From contig BFEA01000092.1 in NCBI GenBank assembly GCA_003427395.1, positions 2,282,577-2,333,138 on the forward strand: a stretch of 50,562 nucleotides of DNA, given 5' to 3'. The translations under genes and the position numbers were made by a program. The DNA is from Chara braunii (taxonomy: Eukaryota > Streptophyta > Charophyceae > Charales > Characeae). This document shows, one piece after another, positions 32,959 through 43,967 of this stretch (within the stretch, counting starts at the first letter, position 1; each line of letters opens with the position of its first letter). Under the pieces are notes generated by a model. That model saw nothing but the letters and a program-made list of their open reading frames with translations. It searched no databases and was not told where the DNA came from.

Positions 32959-34365
32959 GAGGGCGGGTAGTTGGAGCGCACGGCGAGGGAACGTGTCCCG
33001 GTTAATGAAGTTTCGGTGGGGACTGGGTTGAAAGACTGGGATGACGTCACAATACCCGGGATTGGTTTCTACGGGTTGTGTGCTATTTTCCGGTGTGGTT
33101 ACGTGATACCATGCTATTGCCACTTTGCCAGTGGAGCTCCTTTCGTTTGCGTAGTCTGGGGGACGGGCTTGTGTGTGACTACCACGCTGTCCTGTGTTTG
33201 TGTGTGGCTAGGAGGCATTTTACTCGCCAATCACTGATTGAGTCCGTCTGCTCTCTTTCGCTCCGTCGTTTCTCTTCTTTATTGTGTGGTGGTTGTGCGA
33301 CGTGACACTATGGCGTGGTCGTCACGCCGTTGACGACGGACGTGTGCAACGTAAGTTCGCACGGATGTGGGGTGTTGGGGATTGATGCTGTTTGTGCGTT
33401 CCTGAAGAGTGGGGAATGTATTGCGAGTAACTGGATGTACTAGCTCTCTATTGGCATCTCTGCTTGCGAAATTGTGCTTTTAGTACAGTAGGTGGTGGTG
33501 TAGACTGCTGCCTGACCTACTCTATGGCACCGAATTCAGTACTGTTGGTGCATTTTTTCATCAATGAGAGAATGGTGAATGAATGTGTCTCGGTGTGGAC
33601 TGGGACGAGTTTCGACTGGGAATGAGTCTGCGGGAAAAGATCGTAATGGCGCTACGTCGAGGTTCGTGATGCTTGTCACACATTTGCGAGGGTTGCTTAG
33701 GTCGACGGCAGTAGTGGGTGACAGCGTCGCACTTCCTTCTCGCTTGCGTAATCTCAAGGGACAGCGCTTTTTTGAATGTTGTAGTGAACCTGTCATTGTT
33801 GGTCGGTAGGACGTCATTTTACTACTTAGCTTTCGCGAGTCTGGTGAGTGATGACTTGTATGAACCGCTGCTATAGGCAAGAACCCCCCAAGCGCATTTA
33901 AGGTTGGGGTGGGAGGTAAATAATGCATGGAGTGGAATCTAGGAAGAAGGGGGGGGGGGGGGGGGGGGTCTTAATGGGTGCTAAAGGGGGGAGTTATCAG
34001 GGTTGGAGGCAAGCAAGGCGGGGCGGGAAAGAGGAGGCGAGGGAGTAGAAAGACACTCAGGTGATGGTGGGGGAGGGGTCGGACAGTAAACAGGGACTCG
34101 AAGGCGTCGAGGATGAAGGCGAACGATTCGATGGGAGCTGGCAGTCGAATAGGGAAAGCTTCTCTGGCTGTTTTTCCGTCGCCGGGGGATTCCATGGAGG
34201 GGCAGAGAGGGCGAAAAGGGGGGGTAGGGAGTGGGAAAGGGGGGGGGCTGGAAGGGCGGGGTGCGAAAAGCGGGAGCGTTTTGGATGAACGATATCGTTA
34301 GGCAATTGAGATGTTGAACTGGAATATCGGGTAACTGTTCTTTTTTTTTTTTGGTTTAATTTCAG
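32601..34365 (+). other. Putative last intron of eIF4B
   Basis: The donor is AAA|GTGAGT at 32,601. The acceptor is TTTAATTTCAG ending at 34,365, preceded by a 12-base T-run. The intron would be 1,765 bp and contain the large GA array. It keeps the reading frame into a 31-nt exon. Prediction is from splice-site consensus only; competing acceptors exist in such T/G-rich sequence. Confidence 0.45.
32794..32955. repeat. (CA)n-(GA)n microsatellite with one N
   Basis: A CA run is followed by about 140 bp of GA, interrupted by an N at 32,887, so its true length is uncertain. It sits in the putative intron downstream of the eIF4B exon. All long frames across it (RERERE/SLSLSL) are shadows. Confidence 0.95.
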
Positions 34366-34396
34366 CGAGAAGAGGGATGATGAAGGATATGCATAG
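34366..34396 (+). CDS. eIF4B: Putative last exon of eIF4B
   Basis: If the intron above is spliced, codon AA|C is rebuilt and the exon adds ten residues, NEKRDDEGYA, ending at TAG (34,394-34,396). The protein would be 664 aa. The evidence is splice consensus and frame only; I cannot recall a family C-terminus well enough to confirm it. Confidence 0.4.
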
Positions 34397-34584
34397 TCTA
34401 TTGTGTTTTGTGCATTGTGTTTGCATTGTCATTGTGTTCTTGAATTCTCATCTCGATTTGAGTCTTCCCACAGGTGTTGCATTGCATGTATGTTTGTGCC
34501 TTTTCGTTACAGCAAAATCTGAGTGACTGACTTTTAGTACACGGAATCCGCGTGACAGCAGGGGCAATTGGTACTCGTCCTCAC

Positions 34585-34780
34585 CTTGGCAAAGCAGCAG
34601 AGACAGCAGCTTCAACAGAGACAGCAGCTTCAATAGAGACAGAGACAGCAGAGACAGCAGCTTCAATAGAGAGAGAGACAGCAGCTTCAACAGAGACAGC
34701 AGTTTCAGCAGAGACAGCAGTTTCAACAGAGACAGCAGTTTCAACAGAGACAGCAGCTTCAACAGAGACAGCTTCAGTCG
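34585..34780. repeat. 18-bp-type minisatellite (CAGAGACAGCAGCTTCAA)
   Basis: Repeats of ACAGCAGCTTCAACAGAG with small variants run for about 190 bp and read as STETA/ETAAS in one plus-strand frame. It is followed by a GA run (about 34,852-34,881). The frame is open because of the repeat, not because of a recognisable protein. Confidence 0.85.
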
Positions 34781-37052
34781 CTGGCGATGAACTGAAGGAA
34801 CGGGAAGAGAGAGAGCCGTCACGTTGCGCGGCGGAGAGAGCGAGTCTGTGAGAGAGAAAGAAAGAGAGAGAGAGAGAGAGAGGGATGAGCCGGCTGACCT
34901 CGAAGCCGTAGTGGAGGGAGGAATCGAGGTAAGCTGTCGGACATTTTCATGCGTGCATGCATGCGGACAGATTAATAACGCCTCGCAACGTGGAGGTGCG
35001 TCGTTTCTCGAGTATTGCCTTAAAAAGAAAGAGCAATATCTGCTGTGGCCACGTTTGCATGGCAATACTCGTTGGACGGGAGACTTTGATTAACGTGGAG
35101 GTTCTTTTGCGCCTCTTCTGAGGANNNNNNGGGGGGGGGGGGAAGGGAGGTGGTAGGCGGGGAGGCGGAAGAAGGCAGCCAGTCTCTGAGAGGGGGTGAT
35201 TGTGGGAACGGATGTCGAAAGTAGATGAAGGACGGCGTTCTAGCGGGCAATGGAAACGTGAGGGAAATGGTGGAGGTGCGTACGACGGATTTGTCGTGTT
35301 GACACCCCGCTAGGTGTACGGCTCACATGCCGTGGAGTTTGTTGAAGGCTCGTGTGTGTGTGCTTCATCCTTGTGGCATCATTTTTTTTTTGTCTTTCCC
35401 AAGATAGGTCTGGTCTCACGAAAAGGGGGAAGATTCTTCTTCATTGTAGGCAATGGAGTTTCTTAAGTCATGTTAGTCGGTTGGTTTTTAAGAAGGGTCT
35501 CTGATAGAGACTGCTGTAGATGCTCTTCCAGGGCTGCCAGAGGAGCACGAAAGTGGAAACAACTTGTCAGGGGGTACGGAAGGGAAGATGGTGAGAGAGA
35601 GAGAGGGAGGCAAGGGTGAGTGTGTGTGGAGAAGAGAATGTGGCGGCGGGGGGGCTGTGTGTGTGAAGAACCTTGCCTCTCTTCTGGTGGTGTCAAAACT
35701 CGCGTTGAGTTCACCTTTCTTCGTCTCTTTGGATGATGTGAAGACGTGCGTTGCGTTCGCCTTTCTTGTTAGATATCTGTTGAGTGATGATGAAATTCGG
35801 CTAGCTAACTACAGGTTCTGGACAGCTGAGCATTGATTTGAAGGTGGTATGTTTTGTCTCGCTTGATCTATCTGGCAATGAGAAGGTGAGGAGAACGGTG
35901 TGAAGGAGGCGCGTGTGCGCGACGGCGGCAATCTGACTGCTTTGGAAATTTGCACGTTGAGGGAAAAAATGGCAGATGGTGATGCCGTTCTGACGCTGTT
36001 ATATCTCAGGCCATCGTCGTGATTCAGGTGATGTGATGTTGTGCGGAAGTAAGTTGTACGAAAGCAGTTCAGGAATGAGAATGACGGAGTCGTGATGCAC
36101 GAATGGACAGGTACGTTTGAGGAGCAGTCTCTTGCTCTCTCTCTCTCTCTCTCGTAGGATGCGTTCGTTCGGTAGAGAAGCTGTTCTCTCTGCAGATGGT
36201 GGAACACGGAATCGGCGGCTTAACTTAGGGTGTTGGTATGACATGTTTAGGATCTGGTTTCGCAAGGAAGAAAGAAGGTAACCGAGAGCAGGAAAGAGGG
36301 GGCGGGGGGGGGGGGGGGGTGTGAGGTTGGGGGGATGGAATATGGCGAACGAAAGTGTTGCTGCTCGTGATCGTTTGGCTTGGGAAATAGACTCGATGGA
36401 TAAGTGGAGAGGCGTATTTGTGCAGGAGGAAGTCAGCCTGGGATATCAGGAGGATGGAGAAGTGGCTGTGGGAAAAGGAAACAGATTCGTGAAGAAAAAA
36501 ATGAAATGAATTGCGATTGGAATTTTGTTTCTGCGGGAGTGTTGTGTGTGCTGTCTGTTGCGAGGAGGCTGGGGGAAGGTGGACGTCGTCGTCGTGGCGA
36601 TTGCGTGCAGAGAGGAAATGGGGGATGAGTGTACACGAAGCGGGCGGGTATTCGTCACACCTTGTTCTTGGACGCTTGTCAGGAAGTTTTTGTCTATGAT
36701 GGGGCCACCCTCGAGGTACTCATCAAGTGTTTTTTTTCGCTCTCCTCCCCGGTCCATGTGTAATCGCTGTTGAGCACAGGCTCTGCGCTGCGATGCCCTT
36801 TTCTATTCTTCGTCGGATGGTAGGTCTCTCTTTGTGTTTGTTCCATCTTTTCTTTTCCTGGTCGGTTCATCCGTCCTTTCCATATTCCGTCTGTTCTCGT
36901 GAGCCTTTCATGGTCGGTATGGATAGATGATTGTGTGCAGGGCAGATGTCGCCTTGGCTTGTCGCAAGTCGTTGCATATTTACTTTCCAAACCGCGCGCG
37001 CGCGCATGTGTGTGTATGCGTGTGTGCGTGTATGCGTGTGTGTACGTGTGCG

Positions 37053-37089
<37 letters not shown>

Positions 37090-37570
37090 TTTTTTTCTTC
37101 TTTTCGAGTTTTTTTTTTTTTGTGTGTGAGAACGAAGACAGAGGTCTCTGTAGAAGGGGAGTGGTTGGTTAGCACTTGCTTGTTAGGCGCTGTTTGGATA
37201 CGAAAGAAGATGGGCCTCTATTTTTTGTTTGGTGGCGATACTATAAGGGAGAACAGTACTCTTAATGGATGGGCTGCACGGGTCTAGGTCAGGTGTTTGT
37301 GCTCATGTTACGAGAACATTATTTGGAACTTTCGAGTGATGTGCTTTCTCCCTAAATATTCAGAGCCTCTTTCGTTTGCAGTTTTTGCATTGAATGGTGG
37401 TTGGTCTGTTGTGCATGTAATTGGCGGGTGGGGATCGTAGTAGACACGAAGGCTGATGCCGACTAACAGTGAAAGGAGTCAGGGTGTATATAACGTCAGG
37501 TCCAGCTCATCATCGGGAGGAAGGTATGTGCCGAGACCCAATTTCTCCCTTCGGGTTACGTTGAAATACT

Positions 37571-37699
37571 GGGCTTCGCTGCACTGCTCACCAAATGTGT
37601 AAGCCAGCGCGTAAGCCGCCACCGATATGGTGACAAGATGCACGCGCACCCTTTTTCTCTCTTATCTTACTCATGTTTGGAGACGGTGGAGCGAGGCCC
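37571..37699. mobile_element. GGGCYTCGCTGCACT-type inverted-repeat element
   Basis: Left end GGGCTTCGCTGCACTGCTC; right end GTGGAGCGAGGCCC with a degraded inner part (ACTCATGTTTGGAGACG). It belongs to the same family as the nested pair at 28.1-28.7 kb. No clear TTA duplication remains. Confidence 0.5.
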
Positions 37700-38766
37700 A
37701 ATGTCGGTCGATGAAATTGTTTTGTTCTATATTTGGGCACGATTGAAATCGAATACGCCAACAGGCCATGGGGGCGTTTGCAATCTCTTTAGTTTGAGCA
37801 TGGGATTTTGTGATATGACCGTGTGCCGTACCCTAAGCGTCGCTAGCTATGTGTGGAGAGTGGGAAGGAGTTGGGAGAGGTGGGAGAGGGACTTCGAGGT
37901 GTATGAAGGTGTGTGGTATTGATGATATGGCACGCCGTCCGACCAGAGCGGGAGCTTTCTTTCTGCCAAGCCTGGGGTGGCATACGGTATATTATTGGTT
38001 GTAAGTTGTGTGGTCGTCGCCTGTCAGTCGGTGTTCTGAAGAGGAAGTCTGTTTCTCGTCTATGTTGTGAGCCCTTCCTTTTGTTATTGTTTGAGTGCTC
38101 ACGATGGTAAGTACGTGATCTGATGATCTACTGCGAGGGCAATGGAAGCGGGAAAGAGGTGAGCGCGTCGGTTCTCTTGTGAACTTGCTGAAGGAGGCCA
38201 CTGTTGGATGGGAAGAAAGCACCCTTGAGGAACACGAACGTGCGGAGAAGTTGTGGAGAAAACGGGGAAGGTAGGTGGTGTCCATCATCGTCCATCTTCA
38301 TATTGTGAGCAAGCGTGAAGCTGCCTGGTGTTTTCTGACGTCGTCTGTGTTTTGCAAAGTCTTTGGTTGGTTCTGGCCTGGGCGCCGTATAGCCGTATCG
38401 TGGATTTGGCGCATGCAATTAATGCTTACGGATGTTGCCTTTAGGTCATTTCTTAATATGCCTTTATGGATCGTTATGTCTATGTTTCCGATTTACGCAA
38501 AGGTCTGCGCCCTGAAATGTTCATTTATCTCCCAGGGAACACGCTCGAGACAGGATGCGAGTGACCAAGTGGTTCTTTCTTGGCTGTTTCGTCGTTTAGT
38601 TCTGTGTTCTGTGTTCTGTTTCTGATCCGTCCATTTGCCAGTCCGGCTCACGGAAGCGTGAGTTTGGTTCTTCGCGAAAGCGGTGAAGAGAATGGAGACT
38701 CGAATCTTGGGATCCGATTTTCAGGTGGGTTCTCCGCACTTCGCTCCGTTCGGTTGAAATGAATTC

Positions 38767-38848
38767 GGGGCATACTCTGGACCTGGATGAATTTGACCGC
38801 AATCACGTCCAGAGCGCAGTAGAAGAACTAGTGCGAGTATGATGCCCC
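38767..38848. mobile_element. Short inverted-repeat element (about 82 bp)
   Basis: The ends GGGGCATACTC and GAGTATGATGCCCC are inverted with one extra triplet. The interior (GGATGAATTTGACCGCAATC, then ACGTCCAGAGCGCAGTAG) is related to the arms of the element at 48,651-48,808, so the two belong to one dispersed family. Confidence 0.5.
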
Positions 38849-39128
38849 CAGTGGGCAGGGCAATGATTGTTTTCTAGAGGGTAGAGCATCACCTTTTGGG
38901 CTCATTTTCGTTTTAACGTCGGCCCAAGGCTGCGGCCTGGTCACACACCAAAATACTTGGTTGCCGCTGTAATAGCTTTAGCAGGTAATTCGATATGCTT
39001 CCTCCATATTGACCTTCGTTCTCTGCAATTATTCCAAAAATAGTGGCGGGGAGAAGAAGGAAAAGGCAGATATCATCACATTTGTTCAGAACGAGCAAGT
39101 AAACGCTTGAAGGGCTCTGATGAATCGA

Positions 39129-39181
<53 letters not shown>

Positions 39182-39354
39182 AGATTCTTGGGGTAGTAGT
39201 CGAGATATTAGATGGGTCTAGGACCCACACACCGCACATGTCCAGGGGAGGTGAATCAGATGTTTGAGATGCAAACGCCCTATCTGTCGTCACTGTGTCT
39301 CGTATGTCTAATGTGAGCGGTCCGTGTTCGGTCGAACCGTCTGAAGAAGCTGGT

Positions 39355-39660
39355 CAGCTCGAGACGGGAACAAGCTGGAGGATGTGCGGACAGAATCTGT
39401 TTGCTTGAGTCTGAAACAAGCTGGAGGATGTACGGACGGAATCTGTTTGCTGCTCAAGTCCGGAGTGATCTGCTGGACGATGTACCGACGTCTGAAACAA
39501 GCTGGAGGATGTACGGACGGAATCTGTTTGCTGCTCAAGTCCGGAATGATCTGCTGGAGGATGTACGGACGGAATCTGTTTGCTGCTCAAATCCGGAGCG
39601 ATCTGCTGGAGGATGTACGGACGGAATCTGTTTGCTTGAGTCTGAAACAAGCTTTAGGAT
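39355..39660. repeat. Complex tandem repeat (AAGCTGGAGGATGTACGGAC)
   Basis: Five to six copies of GGAGGATGTACGGACGGAAT followed by CTGTTTGCT alternate with GCTCAAGTCCGGA.TGATCTGCT or GAGTCTGAAACAAGC spacers. The frame is open on both strands across it only because of the repeat. Confidence 0.85.
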
Positions 39661-39784
39661 GTATAGACGGAAAGCTATTGTTGGATGCATTCGAGTAGCG
39701 GGGAGCTATAGGATCGAGTGTGTTCCCTACTCATCAGATAGAGCTCACATTTTCGATGTGAGTTATTTGGACCCAACCCGATGA
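39660..39784 (+). pseudogene. Possible Ty3/gypsy integrase C-terminal tail
   Basis: One plus-strand frame ends IRVAGSYRIECVP...HIFDVSYLDPTR. The pattern (R.AGSYR....P......FDVSYL.P) resembles the C-terminal part of Ty3/gypsy integrases, where a GPF/Y-like module is followed by VFHVS.L.P. Only about 40 residues are recognisable. Upstream the frame passes through the tandem repeat, so the rest of pol is missing. No LTRs were identified. Confidence 0.4.
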
Positions 39785-39810
39785 TATCGACAATCACGAT
39801 CTCTTTGGGG

Positions 39811-40168
39811 AAGACCGTGGATGATCGTTAATGAAACGTTGAGCTGAGGATGACTCCCTGCAAACGATGAACACTGTTTGCAATCACCCGGTAGCTCAGG
39901 GAGGATGGGAAAGACCGTGGATGATCCTTAACGAAACGTTGAGCTGAGGATGACCCCCTGCAAACGATGAACACTGTTGACAATCACCCGGTAGCTCAGG
40001 GAGGAAGGTTGACCCCCTGCAAACGATGAACACTGTTTGCAATCACCCGGTAGCTCAGGGAGGATGGGAAAGACCGTGGATGATCCTTAACGAAACGTTG
40101 AGCTGAGGATGACCCCCTGCAAACGATGAACACTGTTGACAATCACCCGGTAGCTCAGGGAGGAAGGT
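39811..40168. repeat. Tandem array of 100-bp hairpin-forming units
   Basis: AAGACCGTGGATGATC begins units at 39,811, 39,911 and 40,070. The second is followed by an extra 59-bp partial unit. In unit 1 CTCCCTG (39,854-39,860) pairs with CAGGGAG (39,897-39,903), and inside it CAAAC pairs with GTTTG around a 10-base loop. Later units have small changes in the inner stem. Confidence 0.85.
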
Positions 40169-40311
40169 TGCTGTTATCTTCCGGGAGGTGGATATCAAAG
40201 ATAGTCTTCGTCCAGGGAGGGCAAAAGTTCTTCAAATAGAGTAGTGATAAAGCGCGATAGCATGATGAGAGGCTGCTCATACAATCTGAGTTGTCGGTCC
40301 GTAACTTTTAA

Positions 40312-40414
40312 ACCACCAGTACCCTATGTGGTCTTAGGCCCCCTTTGGGAAGGCTCTGATGCAAACGCATATGGACCCGGGTTAACGACCTGAAAACGTG
40401 GAGGTACTGGTGGT
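40312..40414. mobile_element. TTAA-type MITE, short copy G (103 bp)
   Basis: Left TTAA (40,308-40,311) then ACCACCAGTACC; right end GGTACTGGTGGT followed by TCTT. The inverted ends are perfect over 12 bp. The interior shares little with copies A-C, apart from a GACC/ACGTGG motif. Confidence 0.7.
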
Positions 40415-40469
40415 TCTTCATGGTTTGCGGAGGACACAGAAAGATCGTTCCGGTACCTGTAGAACAGAG

Positions 40470-41065
40470 TAATTGATCAGCGGTTTTCATCAGCTGAGGT
40501 TGCCGTTAGTTTGCACACGAGAAGTTAATCGTGCTGCATCTAGGGCACAGCAAGGCTGGCCATATGAGCAGTAATTGGTCAGTGGTTTTCATCAGCTGAG
40601 GTTGGCGTTAGTTTTGCACTATGAGAAGGTAATCGCGCCGCATGTAGGGCACAGCAAGACATCGTACAGTAATGAGCTTGACCCTCGACTCGTACAAAAA
40701 GGCGCCATTCGATCTGTGGCGACCGTTGACGAGGTTGGCTTTACTTTCACGATCTAGGAAGCGGGCTATGGTATGCACATGCAGGACATCACGCCTGGAA
40801 GAGGCTGGCCGTTCGATCCGGGTTTTCAGCCCCCTGATGACGAGGTGGACTTTGACGATCTGGAGAGGTTCTTAGTTCGGCTGCGTAGGACAGCAAGATT
40901 GAAAGAGACTGGCCTCGGCTGCGTAGGACAGCAAGATTGAAAGAGACTGGCCTAAGTTTACACCATGAAATTTACTCACGTAGATGAGCAAGACTAGGCT
41001 GGGTATAGAATCTGGGTAGTTTACCCTTGGTTACACTAGGCTGGGTATAGAATCTGGGTAGTTTA
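40470..41065. repeat. Three successive short tandem duplications
   Basis: A unit of about 100 bp with GTTTTCATCAGCTGAGGTTG occurs at about 40,482 and 40,585. TCGGCTGCGTAGGACAGCAA followed by GATTGAAAGAGACTGGCCT occurs at about 40,878 and 40,915. ACTAGGCTGGGTATAGAATC with TGGGTAGTTTA is at about 40,993 and 41,035. Each pair is nearly identical. Around 40,780-40,900 the plus strand has an Asp-rich open stretch with no known motif. Confidence 0.75.
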
Positions 41066-41659
41066 ACCCCCGTTACCTCTGTCGACCAGAATTCTCGCTG
41101 GAGCCCCTGGAAGATTGTGTGTTAGGTCACTGCCATTCTTAGCCTTGGTGTTTGAGGCTTGCCCCTGGCATTGTTGCGCAAGTTTTTGCAATGGGCTAGG
41201 TTGTCGAAAACTTGGATGAGAGTGAATTGTGCGGGCATAGGGAAAAGATGCTGGGTCCAACCAATGCGGTGGATATTTGGCAAATCTGACCCCTGTTAGA
41301 TGGGTACTCTGTGCATACCCAATGTTTTGGAGGGTAACCATGGAATACCCTGTATCTTGTAGGGGCACCTGAGTAAGTTTCTTCGTTCTCCGGATATGTT
41401 ATTATTATTTTGAAAGGAAAACAAAATTGGTTATTTTGGACAGGAGAACAAAACCTTGTTATGGACACGCAAACACGTTTTGTACGCCGCCTGAGACCAC
41501 ACACCTTTCTGCGGCCCATGTCGATTGGTGCATTCTTTGGGGTATAACCCAGTTTGATTCATTGAGAAACTTCTGGAAATTCTGACGTTCACACCTGGAC
41601 TGTTGTCTCAGCAGTTGCACTTCCTCTTTCGATTAGGCATCGAGCTCACTTGTGAGACC

Positions 41660-41920
41660 AGTAGCACACAGACACAATAGAAGCCAGAACCTCTCCCCAA
41701 TCTTAAATATGACACACAATACAAGCCAGAACGTCGCACCAAACTTAAATATATCAGGGGGAGCGATTGTCTTCGTTGAGCTAGTGGCTGAAAACCTGAC
41801 CAAAGCCTGTTAACAGCCCCCATGTGCTAGTATTTCTCCCTCTCTCCTTCCAGTTCACCTGGCGTACGCAGATTGTTCCGTCCTTCCAGTTCACCAGGCG
41901 TACGCAGATTGTTCCGTAGT
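41660..41920. repeat. Two further short direct duplications
   Basis: CACAATAGAAGCCAGAAC...CTTAAATATGACA and CACAATACAAGCCAGAAC...CTTAAATATATC lie about 49 bp apart (41,671 and 41,714). CCTTCCAGTTCACCTGGCGT then ACGCAGATTGTTCCGT occurs at about 41,848 and 41,883 with one change. Confidence 0.7.
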
Positions 41921-42028
41921 GTGATTGATTGATTGATGTACAGATAGGCAGGACTTCCCTTCTAGTGTTTGTGAAGGACTACTTGCACAACCAAAGGAAC
42001 GAAAGCCTAAAAAGGAAAGTGTTAATAA

Positions 42029-42170
42029 ACCACCAAAACTTCCTAAAGTCGTGCGTGTTAACAAGCCGCGGCTTTTAGGAAATGTACGGGTCGCTACAGG
42101 AGTGCCGAAATTCATCCGACTAGAAACGTTTCTACTCTTTTTTCCACGGCCGATAGCTGGGCCAAGTACT
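42029..42170. mobile_element. TTAA-type MITE, copy B (reverse of copy A)
   Basis: It starts ACCACCAAAACTTCCTAAAG and ends GGCCGATAGCTGGGCCAAGT then ACT, truncated before the terminal GGTGGT. Along its length it is the reverse complement of the 2,843-2,993 element with scattered changes, including the TTTCTACTC/GAGTAGAAA-like block and the ATTCATCCGACTAGAAACGT block. It is followed by a relative of copy C1 in reverse (about 42,200-42,335, containing TTTGGCTGGCACCGG and GGCCTGTGGCTGATGTATGA). Confidence 0.75.
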
Positions 42171-42339
42171 TCCGGGCTGCTTTCTTCTGGGCCAGGTTTT
42201 GTAAAACTGCCAGAGTCACAGTGTGACTTTTTTTCCCCCTTTTGGCTGGCACCGGTAGCCATTATGGTCCGGTAGCCCCAAAGCCCGATTAACGTTGTGT
42301 GTTAAAATCAAGGGCCTGTGGCTGATGTATGAGCGAGGT

Positions 42340-43830
42340 GCAATGCAGAAGAGGGGCCGAGGACCGGGGTGGGGGAGGAGGGGAAGAGTGTGAAGCAGAT
42401 CCTGCCTTCATCATTGTGATTGTCCTTCCTCCCTCCCTCCCTCCTCCTCCCTTTGCTTCTCCCTCCTCTCCTGCCTTAATCTTTGCGATCCTTGCCCCAC
42501 GTCTTCCTCCTCCCCTTTAGTCCCCCCCTCCCTCATTCCGTCTTTCTCCTCCCTTCATTCTCTCTCTTCGTTGAACCATCCTCGGCCTTCCTACCTCTTT
42601 CCTCGTCATTACTAATCTTCCTCTCTGCATACTGTTTCGTCTGAGAGAGTGTCCCTCCATCCGTGTGTCTTGCTCTTCTCAATCTATGCTTTTCGCTTTC
42701 CTCCTCCCTCTGAATCAATCCTTCTCCCTCCATTTTGCCCCTGAGCAAGCATGAGATGCGCACGTCTCTCTGTGTTCAATCCATTCTTGTCAGGTTTCTC
42801 CCTCCTTTGCCCTGTTCCCTCATCCTCCTGGCTTTTGCCTAAGCGCAAGCATACCCATGAGTCAACGCCGAGAGGTGGTCTGCATATGTGCCCAAAACAC
42901 GAAACAAAAGGTGAATTTTTGAACAATGATAAATGTGCGCGCTCTCGTTGCTCCATTGTTGCAGCCCGCCCTCCTCCCTCCTCGTGCCTCCGCCTTTGTC
43001 GTCCGCTCCACTTTCCTTCATCGTCACTGTTGTCCTCCCTCCTCCTCCCTCCCTCCTCCCTCCTCATCCCTCCATCCTCGCTCCTGTTACTCTCGTCTCT
43101 CTCTCGCTCCTATGGTTACGAAAACAGCGTCTCTTCTGCTCCATGCATACTTGTCCCCGTCCTCCCTTATCCTGCACTCTGCATCCATCTTCCACCCTCT
43201 ATTGCCGTTGTACTCCTCCCTTATCATCCCCATCGCTCCTCGTCCCTCGTTCTGCTCCTCCATCATAAACCTTGTCGTCGTCGGTGTGTTCCTGGCACTC
43301 GTCAGACTTTGCGACCGCTCAATCACCTTGTTCAAACACCTTGATGGTTGTGGCCGTGGTCCATCTTACGCCTCCCGCTTGGTCCTTGCTCCTCTGTTCT
43401 TCCTCCGTCAATCTCTCATGCTCCATCCATCCTTGTCGTCCCCTTTCCTCTGGCTGTATCATCCTCGAAAGTCCACAGAAAAGAATATGACACACACACA
43501 TAAAAAGCTGCTTGAATGTGAACAAAGTTCGCTTGTCACACACAAAAAAAGACGATTGAAATTTGAATAAGGAAAAACTTACGCCATCTTGTCCCTCCGT
43601 TGTTTTTGCTCCTCCCCCCTCCGTCCTCATCCTCCCTCGTCCTCCATCCGTCTCCGTCGTCCGCTCTTTCCTCTGGCGCCGTCGTTGTCGTCCCTCTTCT
43701 CCCGTGATTGTTGTTGCACGTACAACATCGCTCCTCAATCCTTCCTGCTTCTCCACACGTGACATATGCGGTCACCAGAAACGTCCCTCGTCGGCATCAC
43801 TGACCTCATCCTTGGTTGTCCAATTGTAGA
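42340..43830. repeat. Pyrimidine-rich tract
   Basis: The plus strand is dominated by CCTCCCTCC, TCCTCCTCC and TCGTCCTC runs for about 1.4 kb, with two non-pyrimidine islands near 42,880-42,940 and 43,480-43,575. The islands resemble each other loosely (CACGAAACAAAAGGTGAATT versus AAAGTTCGCTTGTCACACAC...). Open frames up to 214 codons arise from the lack of purines and are not genes. Confidence 0.6.
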
Positions 43831-43967
43831 CCTTGTGCGTGTTATCAGGTTCCCTGCGCACGTGTATCTGTGTTTTGCGCTTACATGAGCACGCTTCTAT
43901 CCACCACTTCACACCATGAGCACGATGAGCGCCTGATTGAGGGAGCTGGTCGGGGTACGGTAGCAAT

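Larger units (their letters stand above)
34397..39300. other. No supportable gene; G/T-rich plus strand downstream of eIF4B
   Basis: The plus strand is rich in G and T and poor in long informative frames, as expected of introns or a long 3' region of a plus-strand transcript. It contains a 6-base N gap (35,125-35,130, followed by a G-run), a G-run at 36,300-36,320, a GT array (37,055-37,087) and a GT/GA array (39,131-39,180). One inverted-repeat element is at 37,571-37,699 and another at 38,767-38,848. Other exons of this or another gene cannot be excluded by eye. Confidence 0.4.

Noticed and set aside
34448-35065. 205-codon minus-strand frame with LLSLLKL repeats
   Set aside because: It is the reverse reading of the 18-bp-type minisatellite and GA run.
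39811-40168. CRISPR array or box C/D snoRNA cluster
   Set aside because: Units abut without unique spacers, so not CRISPR. ATGATC and CTGA phrases superficially resemble C and D boxes, but spacing and terminal stem do not fit a snoRNA.
42684-43775. Open frames of up to 214 codons on both strands
   Set aside because: The pyrimidine-rich tract lacks stop codons by composition; the frames overlap in several registers and show no domain.
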